A stretch of 64,000 bases of DNA from NCBI GenBank assembly GCA_050948865.1, contig JBMNEQ010000001.1, positions 248,001 through 312,000 of the forward strand, in the 5' to 3' direction. The stretch's first letter is position 1, and every line of letters begins with the position of its first letter. Under the pieces are notes generated by a model that was not told where the DNA came from, did not search any database, and saw only the letters and a list, made by a program, of their open reading frames with translations. The DNA is from SKGN01 sp050948865. Lineage in GTDB: Bacteria; Bacillota_I; Bacilli_A; RF39; UBA660. Position numbers and translations under genes: made by a program. Shown piece by piece: positions 34,138-43,955 of the stretch.

Positions 34138-35616
34138 ATGAGGGAGTTAACAGAACAAGAACAAATTAGAAGAGAAAAACTTCAAGTTTTAAAAGAATTA
34201 GGTATTAATCCTTTTGGTGAATCTTATCAAGTATCAACTAATTCTAAAGAATTAAAGGATTTATATAATGATTTAACGAAAGAAGAATTAAATGATAAGG
34301 ATATTTTAGTAAGTATTGCTGGACGTATTATGACTAATCGTCGTTTTGGAAAAGCTGGTTTTATGCATATTCAAGATAAATTTGGTCAAATTCAACTTTA
34401 TATAAGATCAGATACAGTTTCTAAATTAGAATATAAGTTATTTGATTTGGCTGATTTAGGGGATATTATCGGGGTAAAAGGAAATGTTTTTAAAACCAAT
34501 ACTGGTGAATTAAGTATTAATGTTCAACAATACACTCATTTATCTAAAGCTTTACGTCCTTTACCAGAAAAATATCATGGTTTAACTGATATTGAAGAAC
34601 GTTTTCGTCGTCGTTATGTAGATTTAATAATGAATGAAAATGCTCGTCGGATTGCTTTTTTAAGGCCGAGGATTATTCGTTCTATTCAAAAATATTTAGA
34701 TGAAAAAGGTTATGTTGAAGTAGAAACTCCTATTCTTGGAACAATTTTAGGGGGCGCTTTAGCAAAACCTTTTGTAACTCACCATAATACTTTAAATTTA
34801 GATATGTATTTAAGAATCGCGACAGAACTTCCTTTAAAAAGATTAATTGTAGGTGGAATGGATGCAGTTTATGAGATAGGAAGATTATTTCGCAATGAAG
34901 GAATGGATAAAAATCATAATCCAGAATTTACAACAATAGAAATATATAAAGCTTATAGCGATATGAAAGGGATGATGGAATTAGCAGAAGATCTTATTAA
35001 AGAAACTGTTTATCAATGTTTAGGCACCTATGAAATAGAATGGAAAAATCATAAAATTAACTTTGATCAACCATGGAAAAAGGTTCATATAATTGATGCT
35101 ATAAAAGAAACTTGTGAGATTGATTTTTGGGAAGAAAAGACTTTTGAGGAAGTTAAAAGGCTAGCCAAAGAACATGATATTGAGGTGGAGGCCCATTTTG
35201 GGAGTGGTCATATTATTAATGAATTCTTTGAAAGGTATGTTGAAGAAACTTTAATTCAACCGACCTTTATCTATGGACATCCATTAGAAATTAGTCCTTT
35301 AGCTAAAAAAAGTCATGATGAAAGATTTACTGAAAGATTTGAGTTATTTATTGGTGGTGATGAATATGCTAATGCTTTTAGTGAATTAAATGATCCTCTT
35401 GATCAAAGGGAAAGATTTTTAAATCAATTAAAAGAAAGAAGTTTAGGGAATGTGGAAGCGAATGAAATGGATGAAGATTATGTTGAAGCTTTAGAATATG
35501 GAATGCCACCGGCAGGAGGGATAGGAATAGGTATAGATCGATTAATTATGTTAATTACTAATTCAGAAAGTATTAGAGAAGTTATATTGTTTCCTCATAT
35601 GAGAAATAAAAATTAA
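34138..35616 (+). CDS. lysS: Lysyl-tRNA synthetase, class II
   Basis: The enzyme charges tRNA-Lys. The 492-residue protein has an N-terminal OB-fold anticodon domain (about residues 55-150) and the class II core: motif 1 PRIIRSIQKYLDEKGYVEVE, motif 2 GRLFRNEGMDKNHNPEFTTIE region and motif 3 GGIGIGIDRLIML near 461-473. An AGGTGGG site precedes the ATG. It follows dusB after 37 bp. Confidence 0.98.
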   Translation: MRELTEQEQIRREKLQVLKELGINPFGESYQVSTNSKELKDLYNDLTKEELNDKDILVSIAGRIMTNRRFGKAGFMHIQDKFGQIQLYIRSDTVSKLEYKLFDLADLGDIIGVKGNVFKTNTGELSINVQQYTHLSKALRPLPEKYHGLTDIEERFRRRYVDLIMNENARRIAFLRPRIIRSIQKYLDEKGYVEVETPILGTILGGALAKPFVTHHNTLNLDMYLRIATELPLKRLIVGGMDAVYEIGRLFRNEGMDKNHNPEFTTIEIYKAYSDMKGMMELAEDLIKETVYQCLGTYEIEWKNHKINFDQPWKKVHIIDAIKETCEIDFWEEKTFEEVKRLAKEHDIEVEAHFGSGHIINEFFERYVEETLIQPTFIYGHPLEISPLAKKSHDERFTERFELFIGGDEYANAFSELNDPLDQRERFLNQLKERSLGNVEANEMDEDYVEALEYGMPPAGGIGIGIDRLIMLITNSESIREVILFPHMRNKN

Positions 35617-35628
35617 GGGAGTGAGAAT

Positions 35629-37032
35629 ATGAAAAAGAAAAGTTTATTAAAAATTTTAGGTATTACTATTTTAGTTGTAATTATTTTGACTTGGATTATT
35701 CCATCATCTAGTTTTGATGGATATAGTGTTCATCAACAACGAATAACACCAACAGGAATTTGGGATATATTTAATGCTTTAGGGATGTCGATTGCTTACT
35801 TTTGGCAGGTAGGTTTATTCATTTTATTTATTGGAGGATTTTATGGAGTTTTACATAAAACAGGTTCTTTAAAAAACTTAGTTGATCTTTTAACTAAAAT
35901 ATTTAAAGAAAAAGGATTAATGTTTTTAATAATTACTATTACCTTATTTGCAGTCTTTACTTCATTGACAGGTATTTATTTTCCATTTTTAATCTTTGTT
36001 CCATTTTTCATGGCTGTGATTTTATCATTAGGATATTCTAAATTAGTCGCTTTACTTTGTACAGTAGGTTCTATTATTGTTGGTAATATTAGTATTATGT
36101 ATAATGATTTAGTTTATAATGTTTTACAAATTGAAGGTAATATTAATCTTTGGTATAAATTAGGTTTATTGTTAGGTACTATAGCAGTTTTAATTTTATT
36201 TGTTTGGAAAACAACAAAAACTAAAAAGAGTGAACAAAAGGAAAAAGTTTCTGATATTCTTCCTTTTATGGTAGAAGAAAAGAAATCTAAAAAGGGAAAA
36301 GAAAAACTATGGCCTCTCATTACAGCTTATTCAGTTTTATTTGTGGTTTTTGTTTTAGGAATGACCAAATGGGTTAGAGCTTTTGATGTAAATGTTTTTA
36401 GTCGAATGCATGATTGGGTAATGGATGTAAAAATAGGAAACTTTTATATTTTTCAAAATATTTTAGGTAGTTCAATTTTACCATTTGGTTATTGGGAGAT
36501 TACAGAGTTATTTACAGTTATAATATTTGCTTTATTATTTGTTGGATTCTTCTATAAACTTAGTATTAAGGATATGTATGAAAGTTTTTTAGAAGGAGCG
36601 AAAAAGGTTTTACCAACAGCAGTTATGGTTACTTTTATTAATATTGTTGTAATTTTAACTTTAAATTCAGGTTTTTATACAACTGTTATGAATTTCTTTG
36701 TTGGTTTAACTAAAAACTTTAATGTTATAACTATGAGTCTTAATTCATTTTTAGGTAGTATTTTAGTAATTGATAATTTATATGTTTCTAACTATGTAAT
36801 AAATATAACAGCTAATTTGCTTCCAGCTGAGTCTTCAGTAGAGTTATTATCCTTAATCAATCAAACAATGTATGGAATGGCAATGTTAGTCGCTCCAACT
36901 AGTTTAGTTTTAATTGCTGGATTATCTTATTTAGAAGTCTGTTATCTAGATTGGTTAAAGTATATTTGGCGTTTGGCCTTAATATTACTAGGAGTTGTTT
37001 CTATAGTTTTAGGAATTGCTTATTTTATTTAA
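35629..37032 (+). CDS. YfcC/DcuC-type membrane transporter
   Basis: This 467-residue protein has about 11-12 membrane segments, a charged cytoplasmic loop near residues 194-222 (KTTKTKKSEQKEK) and paired hairpin-like regions. The opening pattern, ILTWIIPSSSFDGYSV with GFYGVLHKTGSL, resembles YfcC-family permeases (C4-dicarboxylate or basic amino acid transport, IT superfamily). The substrate cannot be assigned. The gene and its terminator are intact, but the segment 36360-37096, the last 223 codons plus terminator, is duplicated beyond the IS1634-type element. Confidence 0.72.
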   Translation: MKKKSLLKILGITILVVIILTWIIPSSSFDGYSVHQQRITPTGIWDIFNALGMSIAYFWQVGLFILFIGGFYGVLHKTGSLKNLVDLLTKIFKEKGLMFLIITITLFAVFTSLTGIYFPFLIFVPFFMAVILSLGYSKLVALLCTVGSIIVGNISIMYNDLVYNVLQIEGNINLWYKLGLLLGTIAVLILFVWKTTKTKKSEQKEKVSDILPFMVEEKKSKKGKEKLWPLITAYSVLFVVFVLGMTKWVRAFDVNVFSRMHDWVMDVKIGNFYIFQNILGSSILPFGYWEITELFTVIIFALLFVGFFYKLSIKDMYESFLEGAKKVLPTAVMVTFINIVVILTLNSGFYTTVMNFFVGLTKNFNVITMSLNSFLGSILVIDNLYVSNYVINITANLLPAESSVELLSLINQTMYGMAMLVAPTSLVLIAGLSYLEVCYLDWLKYIWRLALILLGVVSIVLGIAYFI

Positions 37033-37096
37033 AATATAATAAAGAGGTTAAATTTTTAGCCTCTTTTTTTTTCAAAATTTTCAATATATGATATAA
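36360..37096. repeat. 737-bp direct repeat, left copy
   Basis: This segment is repeated at 39216-39952, apparently base for base, immediately outside the two ends of the IS1634-type element. It holds the 3' part of the transporter gene, its terminator and most of the next promoter. Confidence 0.95.
37041..37072 (+). terminator. Terminator of the YfcC-like gene
   Basis: AAAGAGG pairs with CCTCTTT (7 bp plus inner pairs), followed by a T-run. A second copy lies at 39897-39928 in the duplicated segment. Confidence 0.85.
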
Positions 37097-39215
37097 CCCG
37101 AGTTTGACAGTTAAAAAAACAAAAAACAAGGTTTAACCTATGCAAATACAAGGTTTAATCTTGTTTTTTATAATATACTATTCTTATCATATGTAATTAT
37201 AAATTTTTTGATGAAATTAAATTTTTATAGGATTTTATTTCATTTAAACTAGATAAGCTTAATTCTTTATTAACCCCTATAGATTTTTTAATTAAATTTA
37301 TATATTTAGTTTCTTTTGTTATTTGATAATAACCATCTCCAATATGATTAGATTGATAATTAATTAATGATTTTTTTATTTTTTCTGCAGTAATACCTTG
37401 TGTCCAACCTTCAGTATTTAATGTTGATTTACCTAGATATTTTAAAACTTTATATTGAATTATTCTTGTAATTAATAAAGCGATAAAGCAAACTAGGAAA
37501 TGGGCGTTTATATGTTCTTCTGTTCTTACATATATTGGTCTTCCTTCTAAATCACTTTTAATTATTCTAAATGAATCTTCTATTCTTGATAACCCACGAT
37601 ATCTATTAATTATTTCTTGATCTGATAAATCAATCTCATTTGTTACAATTGAATAAAATCCCATTGTTTCTTTATATTTTTTAATTTTATCATCTAATAA
37701 AATTACTAAAGGTTTTGTTTTTAGAACTTCTCCTGTTTTTTTATCTGTTTGTAAAACTTTTAGAAAATCTTGACTTTTTCTTTGTTTATCTTTTAATTTA
37801 TTAGGATTATCTTTGCAAGATTCTAAATATTTCATAAATTCTTCATTTTGTTTTAATTCTCTTTCATAATGCTTTTTACTCCAAAAAACAATCTGTTTTT
37901 CTTTAATATTTATTTTATTTCCTTCTTTATCTTTCAATTCCTTATCATAAATTTTTGATTTTGATTTAAAGATTACAATATCATCATTATTCTTTATATA
38001 ATTGTAACCCTTTTCTTCTAAAGCCCACTCTCTTAAACTTACTTCTTCTGCTTCTTTTGGTTTGGTATTCCAATGTTTTTTTACTGATTTAGAAATTATA
38101 TATCCATTTTCTTTAATTGCTAATAAATACATATTTTCTTGTGAATATACACCATTATCAGCAACGACAACTACTTTGTTTAATTCTAAATTATTAATTG
38201 TTTTATTTATAATCTTTTTAAAAGTTGTTTTATCTTGCATATTACCAGGAAAAATATCATAGGAAACTGGTAAGCCATTATTATCAATAAGTAATCCCAT
38301 CCCTACAATAGGATTAGGTTTATTTTCTTTACTTACTCCTCTTTTTCTTAAACCATTTTTAACAATTATTGGTTTACTTTTTTTATCTAATATAACTTCT
38401 CCTGATTCATTCACTTTATAAGTATCTTCATCACCATACATTGTTTCAAAATAATAATTAGTAACATCATAATAAGTTAAATTAGTTTTTCTTTCAATTG
38501 AAGACTGATTAATTCTAGTGTTTATTCTTTTTTGAATCGATATTGATTTTTCATTTAAAATGTCTAATGCCCGATATATTTCTTTTTCCTTAACTGAAGT
38601 TGTAATAGGAAATAAATAATTATCCTTATTTAAAAATGTTGCCTTTTTACTTTGAGGATTTAAAATTCTGCCAAATACTAATATTTTAGTTAAACCATTA
38701 AGATCATATTTTATTTTAGAATCACTTTTATATTTTGATAAAACTTCAGCAATTCCTAATTGGTTATATAAAGATTCTAAGAAAAAATAACCAAGATTTT
38801 TTAGTTTTAATTCTTTTTCAATATTTTTAATTGTTGTTTTTACTTTGGGAATATTTAATTCTTCATAAGGCATACCTATATCTAATTCTTTATTTTTAAA
38901 TTTTTCTCTTAATCTTAATAATAATCCCTCCCCAAGATTATCATCAAATTTTGATAAGGGGCCAAGATTTTTAATAGTTCTTCTTTTAACAGTAGCTTTA
39001 CCATCAGGTTTTTTAAAATAATATCCTTCAACAATTCTTAAATAATCTTTTCCTGTGTTTTTAAAACAGTCTAAAAAAATACTTGCCATACCGCACCTCT
39101 ATATACTCATATACTAATTATAGTGTAACACAGTTTTTAGAAAAAAGCAACAAAAAAAGTCATATTTTATATAACTTTTTAAGTTTTTATTATTTTTTAA
39201 ACTGTCAAACTCGGG
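37097..39215 (-). mobile_element. IS1634-type insertion sequence with a very long target duplication
   Basis: The 2119-bp element has perfect 16-bp terminal inverted repeats CCCGAGTTTGACAGTT (37097-37112) and AACTGTCAAACTCGGG (39200-39215). It holds a single transposase gene on the minus strand. It is bounded by 737-bp identical direct repeats of chromosomal sequence. Long and variable duplications are known for IS1634 of Mycoplasma mycoides. Confidence 0.92.
37197..39089 (-). CDS. IS1634-family transposase (IS4 superfamily)
   Basis: This is a 630-residue DDE transposase. Motifs are TYYDVTNYYFE near residue 210 (first Asp), KVVVVADNGVYSQENM near 307-322 (second Asp) and the YREK-like YRGLSRIEDSFRIIKSDLEG, with RPIYVRTEEHI after it, holding the catalytic Glu near 523. 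The frame is intact, so the element could be active. A remnant of a related transposase start lies at 57222-57320. Confidence 0.9.
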   Translation of the reverse strand: MASIFLDCFKNTGKDYLRIVEGYYFKKPDGKATVKRRTIKNLGPLSKFDDNLGEGLLLRLREKFKNKELDIGMPYEELNIPKVKTTIKNIEKELKLKNLGYFFLESLYNQLGIAEVLSKYKSDSKIKYDLNGLTKILVFGRILNPQSKKATFLNKDNYLFPITTSVKEKEIYRALDILNEKSISIQKRINTRINQSSIERKTNLTYYDVTNYYFETMYGDEDTYKVNESGEVILDKKSKPIIVKNGLRKRGVSKENKPNPIVGMGLLIDNNGLPVSYDIFPGNMQDKTTFKKIINKTINNLELNKVVVVADNGVYSQENMYLLAIKENGYIISKSVKKHWNTKPKEAEEVSLREWALEEKGYNYIKNNDDIVIFKSKSKIYDKELKDKEGNKINIKEKQIVFWSKKHYERELKQNEEFMKYLESCKDNPNKLKDKQRKSQDFLKVLQTDKKTGEVLKTKPLVILLDDKIKKYKETMGFYSIVTNEIDLSDQEIINRYRGLSRIEDSFRIIKSDLEGRPIYVRTEEHINAHFLVCFIALLITRIIQYKVLKYLGKSTLNTEGWTQGITAEKIKKSLINYQSNHIGDGYYQITKETKYINLIKKSIGVNKELSLSSLNEIKSYKNLISSKNL

Positions 39216-39888
39216 AATGACCAAATGGGTTAGAGCTTTTGATGTAAATGTTTTTAGTCGAATGCATGATTGGGTAATGGATGTAAAAATAGGAAACTTT
39301 TATATTTTTCAAAATATTTTAGGTAGTTCAATTTTACCATTTGGTTATTGGGAGATTACAGAGTTATTTACAGTTATAATATTTGCTTTATTATTTGTTG
39401 GATTCTTCTATAAACTTAGTATTAAGGATATGTATGAAAGTTTTTTAGAAGGAGCGAAAAAGGTTTTACCAACAGCAGTTATGGTTACTTTTATTAATAT
39501 TGTTGTAATTTTAACTTTAAATTCAGGTTTTTATACAACTGTTATGAATTTCTTTGTTGGTTTAACTAAAAACTTTAATGTTATAACTATGAGTCTTAAT
39601 TCATTTTTAGGTAGTATTTTAGTAATTGATAATTTATATGTTTCTAACTATGTAATAAATATAACAGCTAATTTGCTTCCAGCTGAGTCTTCAGTAGAGT
39701 TATTATCCTTAATCAATCAAACAATGTATGGAATGGCAATGTTAGTCGCTCCAACTAGTTTAGTTTTAATTGCTGGATTATCTTATTTAGAAGTCTGTTA
39801 TCTAGATTGGTTAAAGTATATTTGGCGTTTGGCCTTAATATTACTAGGAGTTGTTTCTATAGTTTTAGGAATTGCTTATTTTATTTAA
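39216..39888 (+). pseudogene. 5'-truncated duplicate of the YfcC-like transporter gene
   Basis: The last 223 codons of the transporter are repeated here, translating identically to the end of the intact copy. There is no start region or promoter other than the IS end, so this is debris from the target duplication, not a functional gene. The ATG at 39217 is an internal Met of the original protein. Confidence 0.93.
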
Positions 39889-39952
39889 AATATAATAAAG
39901 AGGTTAAATTTTTAGCCTCTTTTTTTTTCAAAATTTTCAATATATGATATAA
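39216..39952. repeat. 737-bp direct repeat, right copy
   Basis: Copy of 36360-37096. Its right edge completes TGATATAAT, the -10 box of the next gene; the left copy reads TGATATAAC at the same place, so only the right copy keeps the promoter whole. Confidence 0.95.
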
Positions 39953-39953
39953 T
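39945..39953 (+). promoter_or_regulatory. Extended -10 promoter of the FemAB-like gene
   Basis: TGATATAAT lies 26 bp before the GTG start at 39980. The insertion boundary falls inside the final base of this box in the left repeat. Confidence 0.7.
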
Positions 39954-39979
39954 AATCTAATTTATAGAGGAGGAATAAA

Positions 39980-41254
39980 GTGGGAATAGTTGAGCTTACT
40001 AAAGAACAATTTGATGAATATGCGAAAAAACATCAAAATTGTAATTTTTATCAAACTAGTCAATATGGCACTCTTATGTCTAGACATGGTTTTACTGATC
40101 TTTATATTGGTTTAATTGATAATAATCAAATAAAAGCGGCTTCTTTGATTTTGGTAAAAACTATTTTTGGACGCTTAAAATATGGTTATGCTCCTCGTGG
40201 TTATTTAGTAGATTTTAATGATTATATTTTATTAAGAAATTTTACCGCTCATTTACAAAAATTTTTATATAAACAAGGTTTTATTTATTTAAAAATAGAT
40301 CCTTATGTTATTAATACTGTTAGGAATAAAGAGGGTCAAGTAATAGAAGAAAAAAATGAAAATGCTTTAATTAAATTTTTAAAAAAGATTGGTTATGAAC
40401 ATTTAGGATTTAATTTATATTTTGAAACTCTAAAACCAAGATGGAATATGGTTACAAAAGTTAATTGTTCTTCGAAAAAGTTATTTACCTTATTTGATAA
40501 GGAAGTTCGTAATAAAATAAGAAAAGCTGAACGTAAAGGAATAATGGTTTATGAAGGAACAAAAGAAGAACTTAAAGATTTTTATAAACTAGTTCAAAAA
40601 AAACATACACGCAAATTGGATTATTATTTAGATTATTATGAAATATTTAGTAAAGAAGAGATGATTTCAGTTTTTTTTGTTAAATTAATACCAGAACAGT
40701 ATTTAAAAAATAGTCGTAATTTATATGAAAAAGAATTAAATAATAATAATTTATTAAGTGATAAAATGCAACAACAAACAAAGAAAAATAATCATTTGCT
40801 GAATAAAAAAATGGAATCAGATAAAATTTTAAATGTTTATAAACAAGATTTGATTTTTGCTACTAAATTGTTAGAACATTATCCAGGTGGTATTATTTTA
40901 GGGACTTCCTTAATTATTAAATATGAGAAAGAGATATTTTTTATGATTGATGGGTATAAACCTAAATTTCAATATTTTCCTGCTAGTTATTTATTAAAAT
41001 GGAAGATAATGCAAAAGTATGCGAAGGAAGGCTATTTATATATTCATCATAATGCTATTACTGGGGATTTTAATGAGACTAATAAATTTTTAGGATTATA
41101 TCAATTTAAAAAAGGATTTTATTCTAATATTACAGAATATATTGGGGAGTTTAATTTAGTTATAAACAGAAAGTTTTATAGTTTTTTCAAAGATGGAAGT
41201 TTTGTAAGTAAGTTAGTAAATAAATCTTTAAAGGATGTAAAATTAAAAAAGTAA
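39980..41254 (+). CDS. FemAB/MurM-type aminoacyltransferase
   Basis: This 424-residue protein belongs to the FemABX family, which adds amino acids from aminoacyl-tRNA to lipid II or the peptidoglycan stem peptide at the inner membrane face. It has paired GNAT-like halves: CNFYQTSQYGTLMSRHGF near residues 20-37, and PGGIILGTSLIIKY with GYKPKFQYFPASYLLKWKIM in the second half. A Lys/Asn/Gln-rich helical insert (about 248-290) corresponds to the coiled-coil arm. GTG is the start, with AGGAGG 9 bp before it. Wall-synthesis gene murD follows. Confidence 0.88.
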   Translation: MGIVELTKEQFDEYAKKHQNCNFYQTSQYGTLMSRHGFTDLYIGLIDNNQIKAASLILVKTIFGRLKYGYAPRGYLVDFNDYILLRNFTAHLQKFLYKQGFIYLKIDPYVINTVRNKEGQVIEEKNENALIKFLKKIGYEHLGFNLYFETLKPRWNMVTKVNCSSKKLFTLFDKEVRNKIRKAERKGIMVYEGTKEELKDFYKLVQKKHTRKLDYYLDYYEIFSKEEMISVFFVKLIPEQYLKNSRNLYEKELNNNNLLSDKMQQQTKKNNHLLNKKMESDKILNVYKQDLIFATKLLEHYPGGIILGTSLIIKYEKEIFFMIDGYKPKFQYFPASYLLKWKIMQKYAKEGYLYIHHNAITGDFNETNKFLGLYQFKKGFYSNITEYIGEFNLVINRKFYSFFKDGSFVSKLVNKSLKDVKLKK

Positions 41255-41314
41255 GAGTGTCTCTTAACAATAAATTACTTTTTTAGTATACTTAATAGAG
41301 AAGGAAGTGGAGGT

Positions 41315-42661
41315 ATGTTTCAAGGAAAAAAGATTTTTATTTTAGGAATGGCTCGAAGTGGTTATGAGGCGGCTAAGTTATTAATTAATAGAAATAATGA
41401 AGTAATTATTAATGATAATAATCAAAACCAAGATAAAAAGAAATGTGCAGAATTAAAAAAGTTGGGAGTAAAAGTAATCTTAGGGGAACATCCATTAGAA
41501 TTATTTGATCAATCTTTTGACTATTTAATTAAAAACCCAGGGATTAAAAATGATCATATTTATGTAAAAAAGGCTTTATCATATAATATTCCTGTTTTAA
41601 ACGAAGTGGAGATGGCTTTTCATTTGTTTCCTAAAGATGTTGATATTATTGGAATAACAGGAACAAATGGTAAAACAACAACAACAACTATTATTTATCT
41701 TATCTTAAAAAAGGTTTTTAAAAGAGTTCATCTTTTAGGGAATATTGGGATACCTGTTAGTTCTTTTGTTAAAAGGTTAAAGCCTAAAGATATAATAGTT
41801 ATGGAGGTTTCGATTCAACAATTATGTAATTTTCAGAATTTTAAAACCTCGATGTCTATTTTTACTAATTTGTTTCCCGCTCATTTAGATTTTGTTGATA
41901 ATTATGAAAATTATCAACAGATTAAAAAAAGAATATTTAATCATCATACTAATAAAAATTTAGCAATTTTAAATTATGATAATAATGATTTGTTAAAGTT
42001 AACGAATGATATTCCTTCTTCTAAAAAATATTTTTCTAGTAAAAAGAAAAATGTTAAGGGGTGTTACCTTAAGGAAGAGGCAATTTATTATAATGAAGAA
42101 AAAATCATTTCTTTGAAAGAAATTAAATTAAAAGGGGTTCATAATTATGAAAACATTATGGCCGCAATTATTGTTGCTAAAGAATATGATGTTTCTAATG
42201 AGATAATTAAATCTGTTTTAAAAGAATTTAAAGGGGTAGAACATCGAATTGAATTTGTGAGAAAGTTAAAAGGTGTGGAATTTTATAATGATTCAAAATC
42301 AACTAATGTAAAAGCAACTCAAATAGCTCTTTCTTCTTTTAACAAGCCCATTATTTTATTATTGGGAGGTTTAGATCGAGGACATTCATTTTTAGAATTA
42401 AATAAGTATTTAAAAAATGTTAAATTAATTATTAGTTTTGGAGAAACTAAAGAAAGAATTAAAGAATGGGCTCATAAATTAAATAAAGATTGTCTTGTTT
42501 TAGATAATTTAAAAGGGGTTATTGAAGAAGTAGAGAAAAATATGGTGAATGGAGATCTTGTTTTATTAAGTCCAGCTTGTGCTTCTTGGGATCAGTATGC
42601 TGATTTTGAAGAAAGAGGGAGAGAATTTAAAGAGTTAGTAAACAAGTTGAAAGGAGATTAA
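41315..42661 (+). CDS. murD: UDP-N-acetylmuramoylalanine-D-glutamate ligase
   Basis: MurD adds D-Glu to UDP-MurNAc-L-Ala in peptidoglycan precursor synthesis. The 448-residue protein shows the N-terminal Rossmann motif LGMARSGYEAAKLL, the ATP loop GITGTNGKTTTTT near residues 112-124, VMEVSIQQL, the HRIEFV and FYNDSKSTN motifs near 310-330 and LSPACASWDQYADFEERG at the end. It shows an intact cell-wall pathway, unlike wall-less mollicutes. Confidence 0.95.
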   Translation: MFQGKKIFILGMARSGYEAAKLLINRNNEVIINDNNQNQDKKKCAELKKLGVKVILGEHPLELFDQSFDYLIKNPGIKNDHIYVKKALSYNIPVLNEVEMAFHLFPKDVDIIGITGTNGKTTTTTIIYLILKKVFKRVHLLGNIGIPVSSFVKRLKPKDIIVMEVSIQQLCNFQNFKTSMSIFTNLFPAHLDFVDNYENYQQIKKRIFNHHTNKNLAILNYDNNDLLKLTNDIPSSKKYFSSKKKNVKGCYLKEEAIYYNEEKIISLKEIKLKGVHNYENIMAAIIVAKEYDVSNEIIKSVLKEFKGVEHRIEFVRKLKGVEFYNDSKSTNVKATQIALSSFNKPIILLLGGLDRGHSFLELNKYLKNVKLIISFGETKERIKEWAHKLNKDCLVLDNLKGVIEEVEKNMVNGDLVLLSPACASWDQYADFEERGREFKELVNKLKGD

Positions 42662-42665
42662 TTTA

Positions 42666-43892
42666 ATGGAAATAAAAGATGTTAAAGCAAGGGAGATATT
42701 AGATTCAAGGGGAAATCCAACCATTGAAGTTGATGTCATAGGAATTGATGGAAGTTTAGGAAGGTGTAGTGTTCCTAGTGGGGCTTCAACAGGTATTAAC
42801 GAAGCCGTGGAATTAAGGGATCAAGAGAAACGTTATCGAGGAAAAGGGGTTTTAAAGGCCGTAAATAATGTTAATCAAATAATTAAACCATTAATAGTAG
42901 GAATGGATTCTTTAAAGCAAAAGGAGATTGATTTAAAGATGATTGAGGCTGATGGAACAGAAAATAAAAGCAATTTAGGAGCGAATGCGATTATGGGGGT
43001 TTCGGTGGCTTGTTTAAAAATGAGCGCTAACAGTTTAAAGAAACCGTTATATGAATATATTGGAGAAGGAAGGAAAATGCCTTTAGCAATGATGAATATT
43101 TTAAATGGTGGTGCTCATGCGGATAATAATCTTGATTTTCAAGAATTTATGATTGTTCCTGTTGCAGAATCCTTTTCTAAAAAATTGCAAATAGGGGTAG
43201 AAGTATTTCATTCTTTAAAAGATGTTTTAAAACTAAAAGGATATCACACTGGAGTTGGTGATGAGGGTGGTTTTGCTCCTGTTTTAAAAGATAATATTGA
43301 GGCTTTTGATTTGATAATGGAAGCGATTAAAAAGACTTCTTATCAAGCAGGAAAAGATATCTTTTTAGCCATTGATGTTGCTGCTTCTCAGTTTTATGAC
43401 TATAAAAAAGAGAAATATATTCTTAATGGCGGGAAAGAAGAATTTTCTCCAGAAGAATTGATCGATTATTATGAAATGTTGATAACTAAATATCCACTAA
43501 TTTCAATAGAAGATGGATTAGAAGAAACAAATTTCAAATTTTTTTCCTTAATGACCAAAAGATTAGGGGATAAAGTGCAATTAGTGGGTGATGATTTATT
43601 TGTAACGAATACAAAATTATTAGAAAAAGGAATTAAAGAAAAAGCTTGTAATTCCATTTTAATTAAAGTTAACCAAATAGGAACTATTACAGAAACATTG
43701 GAAGTGATTAATTTAGCTAAAGCTAATGGTTATAAAACTATTATCTCTCATCGTAGTGGAGAAACTGAGGATACTTTCATTGCTGATTTAGTTGTTGGTT
43801 TAGATTTAGGACAAATAAAAACAGGTTCATTATCTAGAACAGATCGTGTTTGTAAATATAATCAATTATTAAGAATAGAAGAAAATATTTAA
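42666..43892 (+). CDS. eno: Enolase
   Basis: Enolase converts 2-phosphoglycerate to phosphoenolpyruvate in glycolysis. The 408-residue protein has the N-terminal AREILDSRGNPTIEVDV motif, GASTGINEAVELRD, the Mg ligand region SIEDGLEE and GDDLFVTN, and the catalytic loop SHRSGETEDTFIADL. It is about 20 residues shorter than most enolases but ends with a normal-looking SRTDRVCKYNQLLRIEE. It starts 4 bp after murD, an unusual operon partner. Confidence 0.97.
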   Translation: MEIKDVKAREILDSRGNPTIEVDVIGIDGSLGRCSVPSGASTGINEAVELRDQEKRYRGKGVLKAVNNVNQIIKPLIVGMDSLKQKEIDLKMIEADGTENKSNLGANAIMGVSVACLKMSANSLKKPLYEYIGEGRKMPLAMMNILNGGAHADNNLDFQEFMIVPVAESFSKKLQIGVEVFHSLKDVLKLKGYHTGVGDEGGFAPVLKDNIEAFDLIMEAIKKTSYQAGKDIFLAIDVAASQFYDYKKEKYILNGGKEEFSPEELIDYYEMLITKYPLISIEDGLEETNFKFFSLMTKRLGDKVQLVGDDLFVTNTKLLEKGIKEKACNSILIKVNQIGTITETLEVINLAKANGYKTIISHRSGETEDTFIADLVVGLDLGQIKTGSLSRTDRVCKYNQLLRIEENI

Positions 43893-43923
43893 TAAAAGGA
43901 ATATTCACAAGGAATAAATTACA

Positions 43924-43932
43924 TGATATAAT
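43924..43932 (+). promoter_or_regulatory. Extended -10 promoter before the YvlD-lgt-trxB genes
   Basis: TGATATAAT lies 24 bp before the ATG at 43956 and 31 bp after the enolase stop. Confidence 0.7.
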
Positions 43933-43955
43933 TTAAAAGAAAAGAGAGGATGAAT

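Noticed and set aside
39217..39888. A second, short transporter gene
   Set aside because: It is identical to the 3' end of the gene at 35629-37032 and is explained by the IS target duplication.
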